From: Candidatus Altimarinota bacterium
GTDB taxonomy: Bacteria > Patescibacteriota > Gracilibacteria > Absconditabacterales > Absconditicoccaceae
DNA length: 64,000 nucleotides
Direction of reading: 5' to 3'
Assembly: GCA_027046965.1 (NCBI GenBank)
Contig: JALTWR010000008.1
Coordinates: 1-64,000, forward strand
In this document: one piece after another, positions 1 to 11,743 of the stretch
Layout: every line of letters starts with the position of its first letter
Numbering within the stretch: the first letter of the stretch is position 1
Program-made: the position numbers and the translations under genes
Notes under the pieces: model-generated
Databases searched by the model: none
What the model saw: only the letters and a program-made list of their open reading frames with translations
Told to the model about the DNA's origin: nothing

Positions 1-1956
1 TATTGGTTGTTTTTGCTTTTGCTTGATCTTTCGACAATATTAACAATTTCAGTAGGAGCATTGCCGCTTGAAATAGGTAGTGAAACTAATGTAAAAGTTC
101 CTAATGTGGCCCCTCATGTTAAAATTACGCCTTGATGAGTTGCGGTGTATTATAGTGTTACTACAGAAAATGGTGAATTGAGTAAAGGTAATATTGTCTC
201 TTGTGTGTTTGAATGATGAGTGCTTTCTGAAGAAAAAACAAAAAAATTAGCTCAAGAGACGCAGAAGGCTTTTGGAGGTGTTCCTATGGGTGAGGAATTT
301 TGTCTACTTTCCATGAATCGTGTGGCATCCTTGGGTATGGCTGGTAAGACATACGAGGAGGTATTGAGTAAATCTATAGGGGTCGCAGAGGCTAAAAACA
401 CCTTAAGTGCTTATATGGCCAATCCTTTAACCCCTTTGTTTACTTCATTGCTTAATATGTCCAATACTTTGGAGGTATCAGCTACCCAATCTATATGAAA
501 CCAGATCTTTACGTTTTTGTTTAATCTTTTAATCTCGTTGGCTTTGTTTATTCCATTAGCAGTTTTGGCCGTTGTGCTTTTAATGAGGGGAGTTGTTTTA
601 CGAGCTTTAATAGCTTTTGCGCCGTTTTTGCTTTTGGCATGGATATTTGGATTTAAATGGGGTGACACACAGGGTAAATACTCTATTTCTTCGGTTCTTT
701 GATTAATCTTTTTGCCGGTGACAGTTGTGTTTTCTATTTCATTGTCATTAATCTTTTTAAGGGCTTTGTCGGGAGTAGATTCTAACGGACAACAAAATAT
801 ATTCACAGTATTGGGATTTGAGTCCATCAATAATGAATTAAAATACAATATATCGGAAGGTGTAGGAATTAGCCTTTCTCAAGAGTCTGATGGTATAAAT
901 TTTAAAAGTATAGGAGATTTTTTTAGTCTGCTTTTTAAAACAGGAGTAGGAATAGCGTTGATGTGGATTATTGTATTTGCAGCCCTTAAAACAACAAAAA
1001 TAACAGAAGGAGTTGTGAGCAGTGTTCAAGGTTTTGCAGAATGATATTTAAAATCCTTACGTGTTGTCCCTGTTCCTGGTATGGGTATGATGAGTGTCGG
1101 TGGTATTCAGAGAGGATTTAGTCAAGTTACACAGACACTACCTGGAGAATTAATTCAAAAGCAATATAGTGACCAAGTGGAACCTGTATTAGATGAGGTA
1201 AGAGCAAGGTTTTCTTGAGGATCTGGAGATAAAAAAGAGATTCTCAAGATGGATAGTAGCTTATCTAAGGCACAATCTGCTTCTGAAGCTATGCCAATAT
1301 TGTCCGATATGCTTTCTAAATTAATTACTTCTAAGGCTGCTGATTTGAATACTTATCGTGAAAAGGTGGCTTTGGCAGAAGATACTAGAAATTTTTGGAC
1401 GAAAATAAAAGATATAACTTGAGATGATTTCAATAAAGATTTGATAAAAGCCTTGGAGGATCCTAAATTTGTGGCGTTATTTGCTCAATCTTTTGGAAAA
1501 GAAAGAGAAGAATTTGAGAAGTTTTTTGAAAAGGCAACAGGGAAGCCTATCTCCTCTATAAATCCAGAGAAAGATGATAAGTTGAAAAAATTATGAGATA
1601 GCGGTGTTTTAAATAATATTTATTATATTCCAGGCTTCTTCCCAAATTCAGTAATTATGAAGGATGATGACAAAGGAGTGCTCTTTTGAGATGAGGTTTG
1701 GTCTGCTATTAGATCAAAAATTGAAGATAGAGATACACTAGAAGAAACTATTAAAACTCTTGCAAGAGCTAGAGATTCTAACTTTGATAGTTTAGATAAA
1801 ACTCATAAAGAAGAAGTTGTCAGAGAGGTGGTTTACAAATTGTATTGAGATCAAAATGAGATTGCTTGAGTTAAAAAGGATGAGATCGTCAAGAAAATAA
1901 TCGAACCAGCTGGAAATAACGACCAGTCTACGACTTCTAATTCTTCAGGGCAATAG
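1..1956 (+). CDS. Polytopic membrane protein, TrbL/VirB6-like (5' partial)
   Basis: The frame is open from the first base, so the start lies outside the window; 651 residues are visible. Hydrophobic segments lie near residues 2-20, 173-196, 200-216, 238-256 and 315-330, followed by a long charged C-terminal half (about 370-651). The segment with 'LLMRG' and 'IAFAPFLLLAWIF' matches a block in the next gene ('LMRIF', 'IFAPFLVLDWVF'), so the two are probably paralogues. This layout of clustered helices, a proline-containing 'APF' helix and a soluble tail resembles the TrbL/VirB6 channel components of type IV secretion systems, but I see no diagnostic motif. Glycines in the membrane part are often TGA. 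It ends in TAG, 24 bases before the next ATG, so the two genes are likely one operon. The family is moderately uncertain; the gene itself is certain. Confidence 0.6.
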
Positions 1957-1980
1957 CAACTTAAATGTTTATGTTACAAG

Positions 1981-3915
1981 ATGAAAAAGACAGATAAAAT
2001 GAAAAGGCTTATAGTTAAAATGATATGATTACTTTTTTTGTTTTTAACCATTAGTTTTTCATTTGCTCAAGTTAAGTTATCTTGAGGATGAGGAGCTGTA
2101 GAGGGCGTTTCTTCCCAGCCTAGTTTTGATATTAACATTTTGCTCGGTAATATAGTGGACCTGCTCAATATAATATGGCTTCCATTTGCTATACTAGCAG
2201 GGAATTTACTTACAAACAAAATGATCTTTTGAGCAGGTCTGGGTGAGCAACTTTTTGCTATGTGGACATCAATGAAAGTTTTCGCTTTTTTTGTCCTTGG
2301 AGGGATGTTTTTGTTTATGATATTTTCTTATTTTTTTAGATCGCAGGGAGATGCTTTGAAAAAATATTTACCTAAAATCATTTTGGCTGCTTTGGGAATC
2401 CCTCTTAGTTGGTTCTTTTTGGTGTTGCTTTTGGATTTGTCTAGCATTATGATGGTTGCCGTGTGAGCGTTTGGGTCTTCTTTTGTAAAAAACCAGCAAA
2501 CAGTAGAAACTTTTTCTATACCCAAAAGCATTAGCTTAGTGGATTCTCAAGAGTTAGGCACAGTAAAGATCAATTGGAGTCAAGATTCTCAGTCAGTAAG
2601 TATGGACTCTCTTTTAAAAGACGTGAATTCTTTGGCTGGGCCTTTGGTGACATTAGGTGCCTCGATTTTGCAATTTCCTAAGATAAATAGCAACGTTCAG
2701 AAAGCAGATGGGGTGTCTTTAAATGTTGAGCTAATTTTGAAATTGGTAATAATAGGAATGTTTGTAATCCCCTTGATATTGCTAATAGTGGTCGCTTTAA
2801 TGAGGATATTTTACATATGGGTTTATTTAATTTTTGCCCCATTTTTGGTTTTGGATTGGGTTTTTAATGGCCCTTTATCTAAAAAACCATATTTCCAATT
2901 GTCCAATGTTATTGGTTTGATTTTTCAACCTGTTTGAGTGATCGCTGGAATGTCATTAGGTTTGTTGTTTGTAAGATGGATGGCTTCTGTTATAACAAGC
3001 ACCTGAACTACTGTTTCAGAGAGATGAAAGGCCATATTGGATACAATAGGTTTGCAGGGTTCTCAGATGGTGTTTTCTACAGCTCAATGAACACAGGGAA
3101 GTGTAGAATGGGGAATGGAGCTTTTTGATCAAACCGTTTCCTTTGTCGGAGGGATATTTGGGTATTTAATTTTATGGGGGATTACGGTTGCATTGTTGTG
3201 GGCTTTAATAAAAATAGCATTTGCCACTACACAAATTACTAAGTGAGTAGTTGATTGATCATTTAATTTTATTGAGTGAATGGCAAAAGCTGCTCCAGTA
3301 GTGCCATGGGTCGGAGGACCGGTTTCAGTATGAGCTTTAGCCCAAGCTCCTAAAAAGCTTAAATCCTTTACTACGGAAGACAAGATATCCGCCGACTCTA
3401 CAAAAGTTTTAGACACTTTTAGAAAATTTATGGGCTTAGAGGGCTTTGGTTTAAACGCGAGTGATAAAAATAAATTGGAGAAGGCTATAACGAGTTGAGC
3501 AGGGGGAAATGTTTATTTGACAGAGTTTTTTAGGGAGTTGCAATCTATCATTAAAACTAAACAGAATGTCCCTTACAACGATCCTATTTTGCAAGATGTG
3601 TTAAAGAAATTTGTTTCTAGTGATAACTTTAGAGCGTGGTTGTTGTCTAATCCATCTATTCAAAGAGTGCTTTTTTCAGATAGGAATGTAGGAAAAATTC
3701 AATCTAGCATAGATAATCTCAAGGAATGGAAAGAAGTAGCGCCTACTTTAATAAATGATCCAAAATTTCAACGTTTCGTAGCTTGGTGATTATATACCAC
3801 ACCAGACTTTGTTAGTCCTGATGAAATTAATAGAGCTTTGCAAGGGCTAACATCTGCTGGCATAGGATATTCTAATCTTGTTGAATTTGCCAACGGTACT
3901 AGAAAGCCAAATTAA
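1981..3915 (+). CDS. Polytopic membrane protein, TrbL/VirB6-like, with signal peptide
   Basis: This 644-residue protein begins with a basic stretch and a hydrophobic run ending 'SFSFAQ', a good signal peptide (a second ATG six codons in would also serve). Membrane segments lie near residues 57-77, 94-119, 130-158, 250-295, 310-335 and 388-418. The tail from about 430 is soluble and contains 'NDPKFQRF', echoing 'EDPKFVALF' in the tail of the preceding gene. The shared 'LMR...FAPFL.LDW.F' block makes the two proteins paralogues, and both may form an inner-membrane channel like TrbL/VirB6. Its 3' end overlaps the convergent FecR-like gene by 17 bases. No function beyond a membrane channel or scaffold can be read from the sequence. 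Confidence 0.6.
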
Positions 3916-5215
3916 AATTTATTCATTTTAGTGCTTCCAGTGCTTTTTCAAATTGTCCTTGGGTTGCCAATTTGTTGGCTTGATTTATTATGTACGTTTT
4001 AAGATATTCTATATTTTTTTGAGCTTGTGATTTTAGGTAATCAAGTTTTAATTTTTCTATGGATGGGTTTAAAGGAATAGTCACCAAATAAGCATTTATT
4101 TGCTCTAGATTTAGTTTAATATCCCCTCCTTGAGTCAATAATTGATAAGTTTCAAATTGTTCTAAATTTTGTTTGTAGGTGGGATTTATCAAAGATAGTG
4201 CTTTCATTTTCCATACAGAAAGTCTTTTGAGTTGCTGAGTTTGGCTCCAGGCTGTATCAAAGTTTTGTTTTATGAAGTTTTGTAGGGATTGATAATAGTC
4301 TTGGACAAATTGTTTGTCTAATTGTGGCATTAGCTTTATGAAATCAGAAATTTGTTGTCACAAAAGCTGCTTTAATTGATCAAGATCCAGTTGATTTAAT
4401 GTTGATTGGGTGAATTCTACAATTTGTCTAGGAGCGACAACTTTTTGGAATTTTTTTGTCTTGATCTCTAAAAAATGATCGTGAGGGAAAACAATGGTCC
4501 CTGAGGCAATCTTTGAAATCAAGCCAGCTGTTCATCTGATTATAACTGTACCATCTTGGGTATTTATATTAAAAGAGTCGTCTTTAAGTATTGTTCTAAC
4601 GTTTGAAAACCAAATATTCCCTCTTTGGAGTTGTAGATGGGTCTTTGAAAGTAGAGGATTGTCTAAGTTTTTGAATATTTCAGACAAATAAAGACTTGTT
4701 TGAGGTAATATTCTAATGATGGTTCCGTCCCATAAATAAATGTTTGCCCAGCTTTTAATGTTCTTGCTTTTTGAAACAAATAAAATTCTATCTTGAGAAA
4801 AAACTTCATATTTCTGGGAGGTTAAATTTTCATCTCGTAATGGAATTGTAATGGTGGTAGGCGGGTTCAAATGTTTTATTATAATGGTCGCTTTTTGTTG
4901 TTTTAGATGTTGTGTTGAGTCATTGATGCTAAATGTTAAATAATTTTTTTGTTGTTGGAAAAAAGGCTTTAAATCTATTTTTTGGGAATATATAGGGATT
5001 TGAGCAAAAACTAATAGTCCTAAGTTAACTACAATTATGATTACTCAAACTACTAATGTGGCTGCTGGTGCCCGTTTTTTGGTGAGAAAGATAATTACTA
5101 AAGAAAGTAGAAAAATTCAAACAATCCATAAAGGCAGTTTCAACAAAATAGCAAGGAATAGTCCTATTATAATTAGAGTGATAGTTATAATAGTGGAAGA
5201 AGTATTGATTTTCAT
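3899..5215 (-). CDS. FecR-like domain membrane protein
   Basis: 438 residues. Two hydrophobic segments at residues 10-43 and a third near 55-72 anchor the N-terminus. A beta-rich region around residues 130-230 carries 'DGTIIRILPQTSL' and 'LQRGNIWF', which match the FecR pattern (a decorated-strand motif followed by 'G.vWf'). In classical systems FecR domains sit in envelope sensors of anti-sigma type, but in other bacteria they occur in surface proteins; no sigma factor gene adjoins it here. The C-terminal 150 residues are helical and rich in Gln and Lys. The ATG at 5213-5215 is the first start after a TAA at 5240. The stop is a TAG at 3899-3901, reached only if the TGA at 3923 is read through. 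The FecR call is fairly good; the role is unknown. Confidence 0.6.
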
Positions 5216-5248
5216 TGGGAAATGGGGTAGGGATAATTTTTATCTTTG

Positions 5249-5276
5249 TTGAAGTTTAGGTAAAAATAGATAAAAT
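5249..5276 (+). promoter_or_regulatory. Probable sigma-70-type promoter for the sugar transferase gene
   Basis: TTGAAG at 5249-5254 and TAAAAT at 5271-5276 are separated by 16 bases. The ATG at 5317 follows about 34 bases after the expected start of transcription, the same leader length seen for other isolated genes here. Confidence 0.45.
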
Positions 5277-5316
5277 TCAATAATTAGTTACTTTAATATG
5301 CAATTTAATATGCAAT

Positions 5317-6654
5317 ATGAAAATTACGTTGTTAAGGATATTTATTCACATTGTTTTGTTAGTATGAGTTTTTCGGGAAGTTTTTAAGGTTCGTCAAATT
5401 AGAGATTTAATCCCAGGGATCCATTTGCCTATACCTAGTATGGATTTTAAAGAATTTGTCCTTTTTTTGGGGCTAGCTGTTTTAGCTTGGGTGATAGTCG
5501 GGATTTATACAGGTTTTTATAGCCTTACAGATAACATTAGAAATAGTGTTGCAAAATTCTTTAGAGCTTGGCTGTTGTGGCTTGTCTTTTTGAGCTTTTT
5601 AGTGTTTTTTGGTCAAGGATTTTGGTTCAAAAATGGTATCTCTAGATTGGTGCTTTTGTGGGGATGGCTTTTTAGTGGTTTGATTATTGCTTTTTCAGAT
5701 AAGGTGTTATTGTGGTTAAGGCAAAAACTAGGCTTCAAAGACAAAATACTAATTATCAGTTTTTCAAAAAAGCTCCTTGACTCAGTTAAAGAAGTTTTGG
5801 AAGAATATGGGAGAGTAGATGTTGTAGAAGGCAAAGATTTCTTTGACAAAAAAGATAAAGCAAACATTGACCCATCTTCGAAGGTCTTAATATTGTGAGA
5901 TCCTGATTTAGAGCAGTTACAATTAATAGTTGATATACTTAGAAACAAGTGAGTGAAAATTTACCATCTTTCCAGTCATAGCCTTGTAGAGGATATTGTT
6001 TTTTCTCCTTCTACTTTGTGACCACTAATTGTGACACAATATAAGCCCTCTCCTCTTGATGGACGATGGGTGGTAGTCAAAAGAGTATTTGACATCATTT
6101 CAAGTCTAATATTTTTGCTTTTGTTTGGGTGGGTATATATATTGATTGCACTTTATATATTGGTTAAAGATGGTCGTCCTGTTTTGTATGTGTCTCATAG
6201 GGTATGAAAAAACGGTCAATTATTCCCCATGTTTAAATTTAGGACTATGATTAAAAATGCTGATCAACTTAAGGATAAATTACAAAAGTTAAACCAAAGA
6301 ACAGGTCCTTTGTTCAAAATTAAAGATGATCCTAGAATCATCCCTTGAATGCATTGGATACGTAAATTTTCGTTGGATGAATTGCCACAAGTTTTTAATA
6401 TATTGCGCTGAGAAATGTCATGGGTAGGTCCCCGTCCGCATTTGCCTCAAGAAGTTCAAAATTACAAATCTTGGCAAAAAAGGCTTTTGAGCTTCCCTCC
6501 GTGACTTACAGGTTATGCCCAAGTTTTTTGAAGGGATTCCTTAAGTTTTGATGAAGAGGCAAAGCTAGATTTGTGGTATATACAAAATCGGTCTTTATGG
6601 TTGGATATTTATGTTATTTTAGCGACTTTTAAGGTTTTAGCACAAGGTAAATAA
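5317..6654 (+). CDS. Polyprenyl glycosylphosphotransferase (bacterial sugar transferase)
   Basis: 445 residues. It transfers a sugar-1-phosphate from a nucleotide sugar to undecaprenyl phosphate, the first membrane step of exopolysaccharide or glycan synthesis. The N-terminal half has about four membrane helices (residues 4-20, 47-70, 85-105, 108-125) and a nucleotide-binding-like soluble region, the usual WcaJ/WbaP plan. The catalytic domain (about 250-445) has 'RVFDI' before a further hydrophobic segment, 'FKFRTM', 'RKFSLDELPQ', 'VGPRPH' and 'GLTGYAQV', all standard for Pfam Bac_transf (PF02397). The final glycine of 'LRGEMSWVGPRP' and that of 'PPGLTG' are TGA codons. The length is typical for the family. 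It is followed after 8 bases by the methyltransferase gene. Confidence 0.9.
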
Positions 6655-6662
6655 AAAAATTA

Positions 6663-8117
6663 ATGGCGAGAGTATCTGACAATTTTCTTAATGAACTTCA
6701 CAATATATTGCCTTCTGATGAGGTTGAAAAATTTTTAAATGTATGCTTCAAGCCGCTTAAAAAAAGCATTAGATTTGTAATCAATAAAATTGATATCGAG
6801 TTCTTAAAAAAGCATTTAGAAAATTTATGATGGCATTTTACTGATCCAGGGTTTGTAGAGGATGATAGGTTCCCTATGGATATATTTTATGTTGATAGAG
6901 ACGATACTAGTATTCCTCTAGGAAATACATTTGTTCATAAAGCCGGATATGCCTATATTCAGGAGGTTGCTGCTGCTTTGGCTGCCAGGGCTTTGGATTT
7001 GAAAAAATGAGATCTAGTGTTAGATATGAGTGCTGCTCCTGGAGGAAAAGCGACTCAGATAGCAGATTATTTGATGTTTTTGGGAAGCGATAAGCCTTGA
7101 CTAGTTGTTGCAAATGATGTATCTAAAGCTAGAATAAAAAAGATGGCCTATAATGTAAATAGGGTGGGAGCATATAATATAGCTCTTAGTGCTTTCAATG
7201 GCTTCTCATTTGGCAAAAATTTGCCTGAATTTTTTGATCATGTCTTGTTGGATGCGCCTTGTTCTGGAGAGGGAACAGGATTTAAGTCGGAAACAGCTTT
7301 GAAGTTTTGGAGAAAAGAAGAGATTAATAAAATCAAAGGAACCCAATTTCAGTTGTTGATCTCAGCCATAAAGACATTGAAAAAAGGATGAACATTGGTT
7401 TATTCCACTTGTACATTGAATCCATATGAAAATGAACTAAATGTGGCACAAATATTGGAGCAATTCAAAGGGGTTGTAGAGCTGGAGGAGATCTCTAATA
7501 TAAGGACGGATAGAGGAATCTCTACGGTAGATGGACAGCAAATATTGGGGGCTGAGGAGGCTCAAAAAATCAGAAGGTTGTGGCCTCATCGTCAATGAAG
7601 TGGAGGTTTCTTTATAGCTAAGTTTAGAAAGATAGGCTCTTTGGATCAGAGGCTAAAAATTGAAAATAAATTGTCTCCTAAAAATCCATTCAAACTAGAC
7701 ATGAGTAGTGCTTTACAAAAGGAAGTTTGGAAGACTCTAAAAGATTGGTATGGAATTAGTAATGTGCCTGGAGTTGTTTTTGTAGCTTCTAAAGAGCTGG
7801 TATATGCAGTTTCTCAAAAATTTTTGGAGATAAAAGATTTTATAAATTTTGAGAAAGTATGAATTCCTGTTTTGAAGAGAACAAGATGATATGTTCGTCC
7901 AACTCATAATCTTGGAAATATCTTTGGTAAATATGCAACAAAAAACTATATTATTCTTACTGATGAGCAGGCTCAGGAATATTCACTTGGGAAAGATCTA
8001 GTTATTTTTCAAACTTTTGATCCCAAGATCGATTATGTAATTCTTAAATGGGAAAAATTTGGGTTTAGTGTAGGCAAGATAGTTGGAAATATGATTAAAA
8101 ATAAAATGATAAAGTAA
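6663..8117 (+). CDS. rRNA cytosine-C5 methyltransferase (NOL1/NOP2/Sun, RsmF-like)
   Basis: 484 residues. It methylates C5 of a cytosine in rRNA using S-adenosylmethionine. Residues near 120 show the SAM-binding motif 'DMSAAPGGKA'. The motif IV cysteine is in 'DAPCSGEG' (about residue 200) and the motif VI catalytic cysteine in 'YSTCTLNP' (about residue 250), both diagnostic of the RsmB/RsmF family. The C-terminal 150 residues ('LRPTHN'-like region) correspond to the PUA-like extension of RsmF/YebU, so RsmF is more likely than RsmB, which would carry an N-terminal NusB domain. It starts at an ATG 8 bases after the sugar transferase stop and is followed by recX after 23 bases. The specific rRNA position cannot be read from sequence. 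Confidence 0.88.
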
Positions 8118-8140
8118 ATTTAAAAATTATTAAGCAAAAT

Positions 8141-8584
8141 ATGAGCGAGAAAAAAAATATCATTGAGTATGCTATTCATTATCTTAGCAGGTACCCAAAG
8201 ACAGAAAAAGAAATGCGTTTGCAATTGTTGAAAAAGTGATATTCAGAAGATGAAATAGATAAAGCTATTAAATGGCTGAAGAGAGAAAAATATATTGATG
8301 ATGATTTGCGAGCGCAAATGTATCTAAGTTCAGAGGTGATAAGAAAATGAAAGCCTCTTTGAATGGTTATAAAAAAGCTTTATTCCAAGGGAGTCCCTAG
8401 TGAAATAATTGATAAACTGGTGTCCCAAATGGAAGAAGATTTGCAAAATTGACAGATCCAAAAGGTGACCAAAGAAATAGATAAACTAAAACAAAAATGA
8501 CTTGACTGATTTGAAATTGTCAAAAGGCTAATGGGCAGAGGCTACAAGTATGATGTTTTAAAAAAGGCTATAGATAACCTCTAA
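8141..8584 (+). CDS. recX: RecX family regulatory protein
   Basis: 147 residues, an all-helical protein with the tandem three-helix repeats of RecX: 'ALNYLSRYPKTEKEM'-type first helix, 'GYSEDEIDKAIKWL', 'YIDDDLRAQMYLSS' and a second repeat ending 'GYKYDVLKKAIDNL'. RecX modulates RecA filaments. The gene carries six TGA glycines and is invisible as a single frame under the standard code. recA is not in the window. A gap of about 110 bases separates it from the pilus operon. The family assignment is good; the length matches RecX (about 150). Confidence 0.82.
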
Positions 8585-8634
8585 ATTTAGTCAAGCTATT
8601 TGATGGTTAAATTTTTTGCACCTGGGGTTTAATT

Positions 8635-8663
8635 TTGACAAAAATAATACTTATAAGTAAAAT
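8635..8663 (+). promoter_or_regulatory. Probable sigma-70-type promoter of the type IV pilus operon
   Basis: TTGACA at 8635-8640, 17 bases, then TAAAAT at 8658-8663, with the ATG at 8698 about 28 bases downstream of the expected transcription start. The TTG of the -35 box is in frame with the gene but should not be taken as its start codon. Confidence 0.65.
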
Positions 8664-8697
8664 AAAATATGAAGAATTTTACATAAACACAAATAAA

Positions 8698-9930
8698 ATG
8701 GTTGCTTTTAGCACGAGTTCATCCGGAAATGCTAAACCTCAAAAACCATCAGAGAAAGCGTCGCTAGAAATTGATATAGATGAAATTTTGAATGAGGAGG
8801 GTGATGCAAAGTCCGAAAAAATTGAAGAAACTAAGTACAAGGGGAAGAAGGTAATTTCCTATTTAAAATATTTTTTCCTAGGATTGCTGGTAGTTGGTAT
8901 AGTCTATGAAATACTTGTAATAAAATATTTGAGTTTACTGAGTTTGAATACACCAACCCAGCAAGATAAAGACACAATAAGTGCTTTAAAGCCTTATGTC
9001 AGTTGGTTGTTTGGTCGTTCTCAGATGAGTCCAGGAAACACCTATGTTCAGATAAATAGCTTTTTGAATTCTTCAGCTCCTTATGGAGAAAAGAAAGAAG
9101 CTGTTGAGCAATATCTTTCGAATTCTTCAAGAATGTTAAAAAAAATAGATAATCAGATTAGAAAGATAAAAGAAGAATTAGGGGCTTATCCTTACGTACC
9201 GGCAGAAGTCTTTGATAAGATGGGAGATACCTCTGGATTAAAAAAGCTATTGCTTGCGGTGGAGGCCATCAGAACTTATAGTATAGCGAGTCTTTATCAG
9301 TATTTAGATTCTTATATTAGGGAACTATCGATTAATGTTGTAAAAGAACCAACATATGAGGTGAAAAACAAATTGTCTTATTTTTTGAGTAGGTGAGAAA
9401 AAGATATTGTAGCTTATCTTAATATGTGCTATATGAATTCATATGACCCAGAATGTGTGATCAATAGTGATTTTGACAATTATCTGGCCAACCAGCTTTT
9501 GGAGGATGGAATCCCTCAAGCCAAAGTTGACAGATATGTAACATTTTTCAAAAGATTTATAAAAAATTTACTAACAAAAATAGAGGTTGAGCCTAAGCCT
9601 GTAATATCGCTTGTGTTGAACAATTTAGATCCAGAAAAGAATACGGTTTCTTTCAAAATGGAAATAAACATCCCTCAAGAAGTATATGTACAACTGCTAA
9701 AAAAACTTCCTTCCCAAGAACCTAACTTATTTGTAGTGTCTCAGATGATGAATTTGCTCAGAGGCTCTCACTTTATTGTGGGTGATAATTTGGGGGTAGA
9801 TTCTATAAAGGTTACTTTAAGGAAGGAAAAAATTGGCAATATATTTAGGAACTATTATGTGTCTAACTATACATTTACTGTTCCAATTCAAAAAGAAGCT
9901 CAAGTTGAAATTTATGACTTTAAATATTAG
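8698..9930 (+). CDS. Bitopic protein of the pilus operon, unknown family
   Basis: 410 residues. An acidic, charged N-terminal 50 residues precede one membrane helix (about 55-80, 'FFLGLLVVGIVYEILVI'), then an outside-facing domain with a coiled-coil-like stretch near 155-180 and two mixed alpha/beta regions. I do not recognise the family. It is first in an operon with another bitopic protein, pilB and pilC, the position taken in other bacteria by PilM/N/O-type alignment proteins, so it may be a highly diverged inner-membrane platform component. The ATG is chosen over an upstream TTG because that TTG forms the -35 box. Only one TGA occurs, near residue 233. The next gene starts 5 bases after its stop. 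Confidence 0.7.
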
Positions 9931-9935
9931 TCTAG

Positions 9936-11735
9936 ATGTCAAAAGAAAAAAAGTCAATTGCCCAAAACCTTTCAAAACTTGTCAACAAAATACCTAAGCC
10001 GGTTAGAGATAGATTAGGTAAAGTTTTTGTAATTGTAGCTATTGTAATGTTTTTGGGATTGGGGGTATATATATTTTTTAAAAACAATCAGTTGCAATCT
10101 CAAGCTATGCAGCTAAAGAACTTGCCTACTGATTATAAGCTTAAATTGAAAAAGCTTACAGAAATTACTTTTACAGGCTCTTTGAATACTTTAAAAGATT
10201 TAGATGCTCTTTTGGCAACAAGCAAATCTCAACAACAAAAATGGGAAAATTATTATTCAGATCATAGAAGTCATTATGAATACTTTTTAAAGGAATTGTT
10301 TTTCCCTTCTATGGATATTTGGCTAAAACCCTATGATAAGGATCTTTATGATTTTGAAGTAAGGGGGAAAAGATTTTTCAAGGAGAACCAATTCTTGGAT
10401 GTTAATCTTTTGGCCAAGTGGTGAAGTTTTATCAAATATGGTTCCTTCAATTTTGGGAATGCCCCTAAGCTATCTAATGAGGTTAAAAACCTAAGATTAG
10501 GGGGTATAACCTTTGATAAAGAAGATAACACATTATTGGTTAAAATAGATTCTCAATTTGAGGTACAAGAAAGAAAAAACTTCCTTTATCTTATAGATCT
10601 ACTCTCTTTAACTACTAATAAAGCTAATGTATCTCTTTTTAGTGAGTTTGTATATTACCTTTGGCAGCAAATACGTATCAATAATCTTTCAAAACTTGAG
10701 TGGGATGCTCAAAACCTTTGAAAAAGTGTGGATGAAATCATTGGGGAGATATTGTTGGGTGCACTAAGAGAGAACTACAAGACTATAGAATTCAAGCCTT
10801 ATCAGGGATTTAAAACATATAAGGTTATAAAGCCTTGAGGAGAAAGGCTAGTATTTGTTTTGGACTGGCAAGATAACTGGTGAGGTAGTGGGGTGTTATT
10901 TTTAACTTCTACAGATGTGATAGGCCTTTATGATATGTTTTTTGAAAAAAGCTACATAGAGTGACTCAATACCAAAAACAGGATGAAAGATGCTTTAGAT
11001 ACACAAATATTGAAAAAGTATATAGATAGGTATTTGTTTGGAGATACTAACGTGATACGTTTATTTGACACAGGGGAACCATTGGTTATAATAGAAAACA
11101 GAGATGATAAATATATAGTCAAAAAGGATTATTCTAAGGCTTATGAAGAGATTGTCAGTGATGAGGTTGTTAAAGAAGCTATGAGAAATTCAGCGGCTTG
11201 TGAAGAGGGAAGTGATGATCTTGTTTGTGCTGCAAAATTTAGGAACAAGTTTAGAGATCTTCCTTTTATGGCTTATGAGCTCACGGTTCCTTCATATAGG
11301 GGATATGGTATGAAGGTTGCCGATTTGCTAAGATGATATCCTCCTTTAATGAAATTAGAAAGATTTGTGTTTAGGAAAAAAGAAGATGTGGTCAAGGGAG
11401 GAGTAGGAGATGTATTTGACGTGCAATTGAGCTTTTATGTATATGGAAGGGGAATATCTGATGATGAAGTTGAAAAGATTAAACAACTGCTAGGTCAAAA
11501 ATGTTTAGGGAAAAAGACGTTTAATTTAGACCTTGCTCTAGCACAACTACAAAAGAAACTTAACTTTGCTGGAGAGGATGTGGATTCTAAAGAGGTTGTA
11601 AATCTACTTGAGTTAAAAAATATATTTGAACAAAGGAAAGAAGAGTTTGATAAAAAAAATCCATATGACCAATTAGTGATTTTGCTAGAATCTTATCAAA
11701 TGCTTAAAAAAGCTAATTTATGTGAATCTAAATAA
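9936..11735 (+). CDS. Bitopic protein of the pilus operon, unknown family
   Basis: 599 residues. A basic N-terminus (1-30) is followed by one strong membrane helix (31-49, 'VFVIVAIVMFLGLGVYIFF') and then by a large extracytoplasmic region beginning with a helical, Gln/Lys-rich segment. The layout, short cytoplasmic tail, one helix, coiled coil and alpha/beta domain, is like PilN/PilO or GspL/M, though the protein is two to three times longer. No catalytic motif is visible. It lies between another bitopic protein and pilB with gaps of 5 and 8 bases, so co-expression with the pilus motor is almost certain. The role as a pilus alignment or platform protein is inference from position and topology. 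Confidence 0.7.
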
Positions 11736-11743
11736 AATAACCC

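Noticed and set aside
411-848. Minus-strand frame of 145 codons at the window start
   Set aside because: Antisense to clear membrane helices of the TrbL-like gene; Asn/Lys-rich and without motifs.
8635-8697. Longer start (TTG) for the first pilus operon gene
   Set aside because: The TTG is part of a TTGACA -35 box and the sequence between it and the ATG contains the -10 box.
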